Source: Clostridia bacterium
GTDB lineage: Bacteria; Bacillota; DSM-521; Neomoorellales; SLTJ01
Direction: 5' to 3'
Assembly: GCA_014360105.1 (NCBI GenBank)
Contig: JACIYD010000115.1
Location: 1 to 5,750 of the forward strand
DNA: 5,750 bases
Shown: one piece after another, positions 1 through 4,560 of the stretch
Position numbering within the stretch: the first letter of the stretch is position 1
Layout of the letters: every line of letters begins with the position of its first letter
Notes under the pieces: generated by a model
What the model saw: only the letters and a program-made list of their open reading frames with translations
Told to the model about the DNA's origin: nothing
Database searches by the model: none
Made by a program: the position numbers and the translations under genes

Positions 1-551
1 AGAGAATCGTCGACGCGCGTGGCCTGAGCTGTCCCCAGCCCGTGTTCCAGACCAAGAAGGCTTTGGAGGAAATGGAGGCTGGCGTCTTGGTAGCGTTGGT
101 GGACAATGAGGTGGCCCGGGATAACGTCGTCAGGTTTGCCCGCAGCCAGTCCCTGGAGGTAGACCGCATTACACGCGAAGAGCCGACGGGGCTGGAACAG
201 TCCGTCAACCCGGTCCCCGGTCTGGTCGTTCTGATCAGCGGCGCCACCCTTGGCCGGGGCGACGAGGAGCTGGGTCGCCTTTTGATGCAGAGTTTTCTAG
301 GCACTCTGGCCCAGGCCGACCACCTGCCCCAAAAGGTCTTTCTCCTCCACGCTGGGGTAAAGCTTGCTTGCGAAGGGTCGCCGGTGCTGGCCAGCCTCCT
401 TCTCCTTGAGCAAAAGGGCGTGGAGATCGCGGCCTGCGCTACCTGCCTTGATTATTACGGTCTGAAGGAAAAACTTTGCGTGGGCAGCATGACCAACATG
501 TACGGCATAGTGGAAGCCCTGGCCGGGGCCGAAAAGGTGCTTAACCTGTAG
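1..551 (+). CDS. yedF: YedF family sulfurtransferase-like selenium metabolism protein (5' end cut by window edge)
   Basis: The open frame runs in from the left edge (first full codon at 3) and ends at TAG 549-551, giving 182 visible residues; the family is about 200 long, so probably only a few N-terminal residues are missing. Domain 1 (visible residues 1 to about 70) is TusA/SirA-like: it opens RIVDARGLSCPQPV with the CPxP motif, the cysteine (visible residue 10) being the sulfur/selenium-carrying position in TusA. Domain 2 (about 75-182) resembles a DsrE/F-like fold, with hydrophobic strands (LVVLISG, KVFLLHAGVKLA) and a CATCLDYYGL motif holding cysteines at visible residues 145 and 148. 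This two-domain layout is that of the YedF family tied to selenium metabolism; its exact reaction is not established. A GTG at 42 is not the start, because conserved TusA sequence continues upstream of it. Expected partners (selD, selA and similar genes) would lie upstream, outside the window. Confidence 0.88.
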   Translation, partial: RIVDARGLSCPQPVFQTKKALEEMEAGVLVALVDNEVARDNVVRFARSQSLEVDRITREEPTGLEQSVNPVPGLVVLISGATLGRGDEELGRLLMQSFLGTLAQADHLPQKVFLLHAGVKLACEGSPVLASLLLLEQKGVEIAACATCLDYYGLKEKLCVGSMTNMYGIVEALAGAEKVLNL

Positions 552-627
552 GCGGCTCGCCGGATCGGCAGTCTGCCGTTAACGCCGGTCGCCCGGACCA
601 GGCCTCAGGAGGGTGGGGGAGAAACCG

Positions 628-837
628 ATGCAGCGCTACGCCCTGGGCGACGTCGTCCAACTGCGCAAACCGCACCCCTGTGGCAGCGACCGCTGGGAAA
701 TCATGCGTACGGGTATGGACTTCCGCCTCAAATGTTTGGGCTGCGGCCATCAGGTCTTACTGCCGCGGCGCAAGTTCGAGAAGAGCGTCAAAGCGGTGTT
801 GGTCACCTTGGGGGGGCCACCCTCGCATAAGGGATGA
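628..837 (+). CDS. DUF951 family small CxxC protein
   Basis: A 69-residue protein of the DUF951 family, widespread in Firmicutes and of unknown function. It begins MQRYALGDVVQLRKPHPCG and carries the family hallmarks KPHPCGS (16-20), WEI and GMDFRLKCLGCGH (29-41), then a basic tail LPRRKFEKSVK. Cys36 and Cys39 form a CxxC knuckle; Cys18 and His16 could complete a metal site, which is inference. I chose ATG 628 over in-frame GTG 613 because 613 sits inside the AGGAGGG ribosome binding sequence (607-613) and the family starts close to the GDVV motif; a second G-rich stretch at 616-622 lies 5 nt before the ATG. It ends 5 nt before ychF, so the two are almost certainly co-transcribed; DUF951 commonly sits beside ychF or rpsF in Firmicutes. 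Confidence 0.87.
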   Translation: MQRYALGDVVQLRKPHPCGSDRWEIMRTGMDFRLKCLGCGHQVLLPRRKFEKSVKAVLVTLGGPPSHKG

Positions 838-842
838 AGTAA

Positions 843-1961
843 ATGGGTTTTCGCTGCGGTATCGTCGGCCTGCCCAATGCCGGCAAGTCGACTCTTTTTA
901 ACGCCTTAAGCCGGGCGCAGGCGGCGGTGGCCAGTTATCCCTTCTGTACCATCGAACCGAATGTCGGGACGGTGCCCGTGCCCGACGCGCGGCTGGAAAG
1001 CCTGGCGCGGCTTTTCCGACCGCAGCGGGTGGTGCCGGCCACCCTGCAATTTGTAGACATCGCCGGGCTGGTGCGGGGGGCGAGCCGGGGGGAGGGGCTG
1101 GGCAACCAATTCCTGGCACATATCCGGGAAGTGGATGCCATCGCCCATGTGGTACGTTGCTTTGAGAATCAAGAGGTGAGCCATCTCGAGGGCACGGTCG
1201 ACCCGGTGCGCGATGCGGGCATCGTGGATACCGAGCTTGCCCTGGCCGACTTGCAGCTTCTTGAGAGACATCTGGACAAGCTGCGGCGCCAGGTTAAGGC
1301 GGGCGACCCGGGGAGCCGGGAGGAATTGGTCCGTCTGGAAGCGCTGGTGGCCCGGCTCGACCGGGGTGAGCCGGCGCGCGAGGCAGCGGAGAACGTCGGT
1401 GGCCTGCCGCTGTTGACGGCCAAGCCGATGCTCTACGTGGCCAATGTGGGGGAAGAAGACTTGCCCCTTGCCGAAGAAAGGATCGCCCCCTTAAGAGAGT
1501 ATGCGGCGCAGCGCGCCTGCCCCCTCATTATCCTTTGTGCCCGCCTGGAAGCGGAACTGGAGGAACTGGACGAGGAAGAAGAACGGCGCGCCTTCATGCG
1601 CGCCTACGGTTTGGCGCGTTCGGGCCTGGAGGAACTGGTACAAGAGGGCTACCGCCTGCTGCAGCTCATCACCTTCTTTACCGTGGATGGCCCGGAAGTG
1701 CGCGCCTGGACGGTGCGCGCGGGTACGCCGGCGGTGCAGGCGGCGGCCAAAATTCACAGCGATTTCGCCCGCGGCTTCATCTGCGCCGAGGTGGTCGACC
1801 ATGCCGTGTTGCTAGCCTGTGGCAGCCTTGCCGAGGCGCGGGAGCGCGGGCTCGTGCGGCTGGAGGGCCGCGACTACCCGGTGCAGGACGGCGACGTGAT
1901 TCATTTCCGTTTCCACGTCGCGCCGGAGCAGCGAGGCGGTCGGGGGCCCGACCGCCCCTAA
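843..1961 (+). CDS. ychF: Redox-regulated Obg-family ATPase YchF
   Basis: A 372-residue member of the universally conserved YchF/OLA1 branch of the Obg family: a ribosome-associated cytosolic NTPase that prefers ATP to GTP. Visible motifs: P-loop GLPNAGKS (9-16); DIAGLVRGASRGEGLGNQFL (72-91), the switch II/G3 region; His114 in CFENQEVSH, matching the position of the catalytic histidine described in E. coli YchF; NVGE (201-204) replacing the NKxD guanine-specificity motif, the signature of ATP preference; a coiled helical insert (about 135-180); and a C-terminal TGS domain (about 276-359) ending VQDGDVIHFRFHV. The family normally stops at that last strand (about 360-366 residues); here 13 extra residues, rich in Gly, Arg and Pro, follow, encoded by the hairpin described at 1933-1981. 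The start ATG 843 lies 8 nt after a modest AAGGGA; the first residues MGFRCGIVGL match the family. Confidence 0.97.
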   Translation: MGFRCGIVGLPNAGKSTLFNALSRAQAAVASYPFCTIEPNVGTVPVPDARLESLARLFRPQRVVPATLQFVDIAGLVRGASRGEGLGNQFLAHIREVDAIAHVVRCFENQEVSHLEGTVDPVRDAGIVDTELALADLQLLERHLDKLRRQVKAGDPGSREELVRLEALVARLDRGEPAREAAENVGGLPLLTAKPMLYVANVGEEDLPLAEERIAPLREYAAQRACPLIILCARLEAELEELDEEEERRAFMRAYGLARSGLEELVQEGYRLLQLITFFTVDGPEVRAWTVRAGTPAVQAAAKIHSDFARGFICAEVVDHAVLLACGSLAEARERGLVRLEGRDYPVQDGDVIHFRFHVAPEQRGGRGPDRP

Positions 1962-1981
1962 CCTCCGCCTCTTTTCTTGTT
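1933..1981 (+). terminator. Probable intrinsic terminator of the yedF/DUF951/ychF unit, overlapping the ychF stop
   Basis: GGCGGTCGG at 1935-1943 is the perfect reverse complement of CCGACCGCC at 1948-1956, with a GGGC loop. Stop codon TAA 1959-1961 follows 2 nt later, so the hairpin lies within the last ychF codons. The T-rich tract (TTTTCTTGTT, 1972-1981) begins 15 nt past the stem, farther than in a textbook terminator. An alternative pairing, GAGGCGG 1933-1939 with CCGCCTC 1965-1971, would close right at the T tract, but it competes with the first stem. Terminator function is inferred; leaky read-through into rpsF is quite possible. Confidence 0.55.
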
Positions 1982-2005
1982 CGTGCTCCTTAGCTGTGCT
2001 ATAAT
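1977..2005 (+). promoter_or_regulatory. Sigma-A type promoter of the rpsF operon
   Basis: There is a perfect -10 hexamer TATAAT at 2000-2005, preceded by TGC (1997-1999), which makes an extended -10. A -35 candidate TTGTTC lies at 1977-1982, exactly 17 bp upstream; only its TTG matches the consensus, and the extended -10 can compensate. Transcription would begin near 2011-2013. The surroundings are very GC-rich, so this AT-rich island stands out. The -35 hexamer lies inside the T-rich tract that ends the upstream ychF terminator. Confidence 0.82.
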
Positions 2006-2011
2006 AGGGCG

Positions 2012-2100
2012 AGCCCTACAGGGCACAAGATCCCTGCTCCCCCGGCGGCCGCAGGGCCGCGCGGGCGGGGCCACAAGGCCAAAGGGAGGAGGTGTCGCCC
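2012..2100 (+). promoter_or_regulatory. Structured rpsF 5' leader, candidate S6:S18 autoregulatory element
   Basis: About 90 nt lie between the predicted transcription start and the rpsF start codon, and they are rich in inverted repeats. Seen: GCCC-TACA-GGGC (2013-2024); GCGGCC-GCAG-GGCCGC (2045-2060), which can extend outward by CCCG 2041-2044 pairing CGGG 2062-2065 around one bulged G; and GGCC-ACAA-GGCC (2069-2080) just before the Shine-Dalgarno. Known: operons encoding S6 and S18 in many phyla carry a leader with a CCG trinucleotide in a bulge flanked by a stem and a hairpin, bound by the S6:S18 complex. Here CCG at 2042-2044 lies directly 5' of the central hairpin, and GCTCC 2036-2040 with GGGGC 2067-2071 could form the outer stem, leaving CCG unpaired. 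This fold competes with the extended stem, so the assignment is an inference. CTCCC 2037-2041 could also pair with GGGAG 2084-2088 of the ribosome binding site. Confidence 0.5.
2087..2093 (+). promoter_or_regulatory. rpsF Shine-Dalgarno AGGAGGT, which decides a TTG start
   Basis: AGGAGGT at 2087-2093 is a near-perfect anti-16S match. The in-frame GTG at 2092 overlaps it and cannot be served by it. The in-frame TTG at 2101 lies 7 nt downstream, the usual spacing, and gives the conserved S6 N-terminus MRAYEVMYVLRP. The TTG is therefore the start. Confidence 0.85.
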
Positions 2101-2406
2101 TTGCGTGCTTACGAGGTGATGTATGTGCTCCGCCCCAACCTGGACGAGGAGCAAATTACAGCGCAGATCGAACGGTTTAACCAACTCATTCGCGACCAGG
2201 GGGGAGAAGTGGAGCAGGTGAGCCGCTGGGGCAAGCGGCGGCTGGCCTACGAGGTCAAGAAGTTCCGCGAAGGGTACTACGTCCTGGTCTACTTTCGCGG
2301 CCGGCCGCAGGCGGCGCAGGAACTGGAAAGGGTATTTAAGATCAGCGATGACGTGATCCGTTATTTGATCACGCGCCGCGTGGAAAAAGCGGTCCGGCAG
2401 GCGTGA
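2101..2406 (+). CDS. rpsF: 30S ribosomal protein S6
   Basis: A 101-residue S6, the usual length for the family (about 95-100 in Firmicutes, longer in E. coli). From the TTG start it reads MRAYEVMYVLRPNLDEE, the typical first beta strand and turn; the middle holds the diagnostic WGKRRLAYEVKKFREGYYVLVYF, and the end has ISDDVIRYLITRR. S6 has a ferredoxin-like fold and binds S18 to form a heterodimer on the central domain (platform) of 16S rRNA. It is the first gene after the promoter at 1977-2005 and is followed 16 nt later by ssb. The start is TTG rather than the upstream GTG at 2092, which overlaps the Shine-Dalgarno. A rare start codon combined with a structured leader suggests control at translation initiation, which is inference. 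Confidence 0.97.
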   Translation: MRAYEVMYVLRPNLDEEQITAQIERFNQLIRDQGGEVEQVSRWGKRRLAYEVKKFREGYYVLVYFRGRPQAAQELERVFKISDDVIRYLITRRVEKAVRQA

Positions 2407-2422
2407 AAGGGCGGGATTAAGG

Positions 2423-2830
2423 ATGCTTAACCGGGTAATCCTCATTGGCCGGCTTACCCGCGATCCGGAGATGCGTTACACCCAGGAGGGTATAGCGGTC
2501 ACCAGCTTTGACCTGGCGGTTGACCGCCCCTACAGCAACCGCGAAGGGGAAAAAGGGACCGACTTCATCCGCATCGTTACCTGGCGGAAGCTGGCGGAGG
2601 TGTGCGCCAACAACCTCGGCAAGGGCCGGCTGGTCGCGGTGGACGGACGGCTGCGCACGCGCACTTACGAGGGGCGCGACGGTGTGCGCCGGCGCGCGGC
2701 CGAAGTGGTCGCTTATACCGTACGCTTTCTCGACCGGCCGCGTCAGCCCGACGAACTGACCGATCTGGGTGTGGAAACAGAGGGGCTGGAAGAAGAATTG
2801 GCCCTGGGCGAAGAGGAACTCCCCTTCTAG
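2423..2830 (+). CDS. ssb: Single-stranded DNA-binding protein
   Basis: A 135-residue bacterial SSB that coats single-stranded DNA as a tetramer and recruits replication and repair proteins. The OB fold spans about 1-105: MLNRVILIGRLTRDPEMRYT, then VTSFDLAVDR, FIRIVTWRKLAEVCANNLGKG (Trp54 stacks on DNA bases in the family) and LVAVDGRLRTRTYE. The C-terminal tip EEELPF matches the acidic, Pro-Phe-ending peptide that binds partner proteins. The linker between fold and tip is only about 25 residues, strongly acidic, and lacks the Gly/Gln/Asn-rich tract of longer SSBs (commonly 150-180 residues). The ATG at 2423 is preceded by GGGCGGG about 7 nt upstream, a moderate ribosome binding site. Its place between rpsF and rpsR is the standard bacterial arrangement. 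Confidence 0.97.
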   Translation: MLNRVILIGRLTRDPEMRYTQEGIAVTSFDLAVDRPYSNREGEKGTDFIRIVTWRKLAEVCANNLGKGRLVAVDGRLRTRTYEGRDGVRRRAAEVVAYTVRFLDRPRQPDELTDLGVETEGLEEELALGEEELPF

Positions 2831-2850
2831 AGCAGACGATATTATGGTGG

Positions 2851-2882
2851 AAGGAGGTGCGGTCCGGCCTCATCCCGGACCG
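2851..2882 (+). promoter_or_regulatory. rpsR Shine-Dalgarno followed by a hairpin that separates it from the start codon
   Basis: AAGGAGGTG (2851-2859) is an almost ideal Shine-Dalgarno, but it lies 31 nt before the rpsR ATG at 2891. The space holds a perfect 8-bp stem: CGGTCCGG 2860-2867 pairs with CCGGACCG 2875-2882 around the 7-nt loop CCTCATC. The stem begins on the base after the Shine-Dalgarno and ends 8 nt before the ATG. If folded, the effective spacing becomes 8 nt, which is canonical. No other start codon in the rpsR frame lies between. A structure-bridged ribosome binding site is inferred; such bypass is known in principle from phage T4 gene 38. Confidence 0.65.
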
Positions 2883-2890
2883 AGCGGCAT

Positions 2891-3121
2891 ATGGCAAAGC
2901 GGGATAAGCGAAGGTCGCGCAAGCGGGTCTGCAGTTTCTGCGTAGACCATATTCCGGTGGTCGACTATAAAGACGTGGGGCGGCTGCGCAAGTACACTAC
3001 CGAGCGGGGCAAAATCCTTCCCCGGCGTATCACCGGCAACTGCGCCCACCACCAGCGCCAGCTTACCCTGGCCATCAAGCGAGCGCGGAACATCGCCCTC
3101 TTACCCTATACGGTAGAATAA
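2891..3121 (+). CDS. rpsR: 30S ribosomal protein S18, zinc-type
   Basis: A 76-residue S18, of normal length. After a very basic N-terminus ([10 protein letters not shown]) comes CSFC (Cys14, Cys17) and later NCAHHQRQL (Cys51, His54), the CxxC...CxxH pattern of the metal-binding C+ form of S18; many bacteria carry a form without these cysteines. The core [20 protein letters not shown] and the tail [13 protein letters not shown] are family signatures. S18 pairs with S6 on the 30S platform. ATG 2891 gives the expected MAKR-type start; its Shine-Dalgarno is far upstream across a hairpin (see 2851-2882), so the message for this subunit may be tuned separately from rpsF. The yybS-like gene begins 22 nt after its stop. 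Confidence 0.97.
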   Translation: MAKRDKRRSRKRVCSFCVDHIPVVDYKDVGRLRKYTTERGKILPRRITGNCAHHQRQLTLAIKRARNIALLPYTVE

Positions 3122-3143
3122 TCCTTTTGGTCTGCCTGGCGGG

Positions 3144-4103
3144 GTGAAGCGGGTGCGACATTTGCCCTGGACTGTGCTCACGGCAGGCTTGATGTTTGCC
3201 CTCGCCTCGCTAGCCGGCGGCACGGGGGCGCTGGCCTTCAGCCTGCCAGTGCCGTTGAGTGTGCTGGTGGCATGGCAGGGGCTCCCGGCCGGGCTGGCGG
3301 CGGGCGGGCTTTTTCTGGCCGCCTGGGCCTGGCTGGCAGAAAGGGGTCTGGGTCTGGCGGGCGCGGCGGTGGCCCTCGGCGTGGGCTTGCTTTACGGCGT
3401 CTCACTGCGCGGCCGGCAGGCACCGGGCAAGACGATTTTGGCCGGCGCGGGCATGATGCTCGCCGGTCTTTTCTTACGCCTACCGGCGCTGGGGGAGTTA
3501 TGGCGCGCCTACCGTGCGGGGCTTGGGGCGCAGATCGAGGCGACCATGCAGTTTTACCACCAGAGCGGCTTGCTGGAGGCCATGGCGCAGCAGGGGATAG
3601 GCGGCGAGCGGTTGCGGAGTAGCCTTGAGAGTCTGGTTACCTTTCTGGGCCGTCTTTTCCCCGCTCTTATAGTTTGGGAAGTCTTGCTCGGTGCGGCGGC
3701 GGTGTATTTCTTGAGCCGCTGGCTTGCCGGCCGCCGCATCACGGTGCCCGCGCTTCCGCCTTTTTTGCACTGGCAGGTACCCTGGCCCTTTGCCTGGGGG
3801 GTCATCGCGGGGCTAGCCTCGTTCCTGCTCGGCGACTGGCGGGCAAACGAGCTGCTGGTCACCGTGGGACAAAACATTCTCGTCGGCCATCTCCCCCTGC
3901 TGTGGCTCGGCGGTCTGGCGGTGCTCGGGTACCTCTACCGTCATCTCGCACTGCCGCCGCCGGTTAAGGCAGCGGCGGTTTTCGCGCTGTTCTTTTACCC
4001 GCCCCTGGGCCTCCTCGTCCTTGCCCTGGCGGGCCTTTTCGACCCCTTGTTGAACCTGCGGCGGCTGGCTGCGGGGGCCGACGGAGGAGGGGAGAACCGG
4101 TGA
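3144..4103 (+). CDS. yybS: DUF2232 / YybS family multi-pass membrane protein
   Basis: A hydrophobic protein of about 319 residues, best read as a DUF2232 (B. subtilis YybS-like) integral membrane protein of unknown function. I see about eight or nine membrane segments: roughly 9-25, 28-43, 47-64, 69-87, 96-112, 166-190, 213-229, 243-264 and 275-298. A polar loop of about 50 residues (115-165) separates the two halves. The end, PPLGLLVLALAGLFDPLLNLRR, fits the family's last helix and short basic tail. The start is uncertain: GTG 3144 gives MKRVRHLPW, but its Shine-Dalgarno is weak; GTG 3153, with GGGG 3141-3144 upstream, is an alternative, and both precede the first helix. The stop overlaps the rplI start by 4 nt (GTGA). 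Family and order (rpsR, yybS, rplI) agree with Firmicutes operons; there, a gdpP-type c-di-AMP phosphodiesterase gene often follows yybS, and here it is absent. Confidence 0.8.
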   Translation: MKRVRHLPWTVLTAGLMFALASLAGGTGALAFSLPVPLSVLVAWQGLPAGLAAGGLFLAAWAWLAERGLGLAGAAVALGVGLLYGVSLRGRQAPGKTILAGAGMMLAGLFLRLPALGELWRAYRAGLGAQIEATMQFYHQSGLLEAMAQQGIGGERLRSSLESLVTFLGRLFPALIVWEVLLGAAAVYFLSRWLAGRRITVPALPPFLHWQVPWPFAWGVIAGLASFLLGDWRANELLVTVGQNILVGHLPLLWLGGLAVLGYLYRHLALPPPVKAAAVFALFFYPPLGLLVLALAGLFDPLLNLRRLAAGADGGGENR

Positions 4104-4558
4104 AAGTGATCCTGACACAGGACGTGCCGCAACTGGGCCGCCGGGGAGCGGTGGTGGAAGTGGCCGACGGTTACGGCCGCAACTATCTCCTGCCGCGCGG
4201 ACTGGCCCTGCCCGCGGCCGAAGGCCTGCTGGAGGATCTCGAGGCACAGGCAAAGGCGGCGGCCGCGAAGGAGAAGCGCCTGGCGGAAAGGGCAAGGGCC
4301 CAGGCTGCGGCGCTGGCGGGCCGTGAACTGGTGATCAGGGCGCGGGCCGGGGAAGGGGGCAAGCTCTTCGGCGCGGTGACCAGCAAAGAGATCGCCGCGG
4401 CGCTGGCGAGAGAATTTCAAGTGCAGGTAGATAAGCGCAAGGTAGAACTGGACGGCCCCATCAAGCTCGTCGGCAGTTATCCGGTGACGATCAGGCTGCA
4501 CCCGCAGGTAACGGCGACCGTTACGGTAAGAGTGACCGGGGAAGGGGAAAGGAGCTAA
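4100..4558 (+). CDS. rplI: 50S ribosomal protein L9
   Basis: A 152-residue L9, close to the usual 148-150. The N-terminal domain (1-39) reads MKVILTQDVPQLGRRGAVVEV, then DGYGRNYLLPRGLA, the 23S rRNA-binding signature. A long Ala/Glu/Lys-rich connecting helix (about 40-78) follows, and then the C-terminal domain with KLFGAVTSKEIAAAL (about 92-106) and the final strands ending at Ser152. L9 binds near the L1 stalk of 23S rRNA and reaches away from the 50S surface, and it affects frame maintenance. GTG 4100 overlaps the upstream stop as GTGA, and a strong GGAGGAGG at 4083-4090 stands 9 nt before it, so translational coupling with yybS is likely. The stop is 2 nt from the lonC start. Confidence 0.97.
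   Translation: MKVILTQDVPQLGRRGAVVEVADGYGRNYLLPRGLALPAAEGLLEDLEAQAKAAAAKEKRLAERARAQAAALAGRELVIRARAGEGGKLFGAVTSKEIAAALAREFQVQVDKRKVELDGPIKLVGSYPVTIRLHPQVTATVTVRVTGEGERS
4508..4524. repeat. Short perfect inverted repeat at the 3' end of rplI
   Basis: GTAACGG at 4508-4514 and CCGTTAC at 4518-4524 are perfect reverse complements around CGA. The repeat lies within L9 codons for a Val/Thr-rich strand, 36 nt before the lonC ATG. It could be a hairpin or an operator, but one 7-bp repeat of this kind is expected by chance in a sequence this long, and the alternating Val-Thr codons favour it. Confidence 0.35.
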
Positions 4559-4560
4559 CC

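Noticed and set aside
566..578. Small hairpin (CGGCA / TGCCG) after yedF as a terminator
   Set aside because: The stem is only 5 bp with a 3-nt loop, and no T-rich tract follows.
613..627. GTG 613 as the DUF951 start
   Set aside because: It overlaps the AGGAGGG ribosome binding sequence and adds five residues not seen in the family; ATG 628 fits better.
2092..2100. GTG 2092 as the rpsF start
   Set aside because: It lies within the Shine-Dalgarno AGGAGGTG; TTG 2101 has ideal spacing and the conserved S6 N-terminus.
1999..2445. Minus-strand open frame of 148 residues opposite rpsF
   Set aside because: It lies opposite the leader and a clear S6 gene, and its existence is explained by GC-rich codon bias; it has no motif.
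2840..2845. TATTAT as a -10 element for rpsR
   Set aside because: No recognisable -35 lies 16-18 bp upstream (AACTCC at 17 bp), and the site sits in the ssb-rpsR junction of an evident operon.
2844..2942. Short overlapping reading frames (ATG 2844, GTG 2857) as an rpsR leader peptide
   Set aside because: Neither has its own properly spaced Shine-Dalgarno, they run into rpsR in another frame, and they show no recognisable motif.
3122..3143. Terminator between rpsR and yybS
   Set aside because: There is a short CTTTTGG stretch but no stem before it, so no terminator is supported.
4400..4560. Sporulation sigma factor promoter for lonC inside rplI
   Set aside because: By eye I found no convincing sigma-F/G-type -35 and -10 pair at proper spacing; a dedicated matrix scan could differ.
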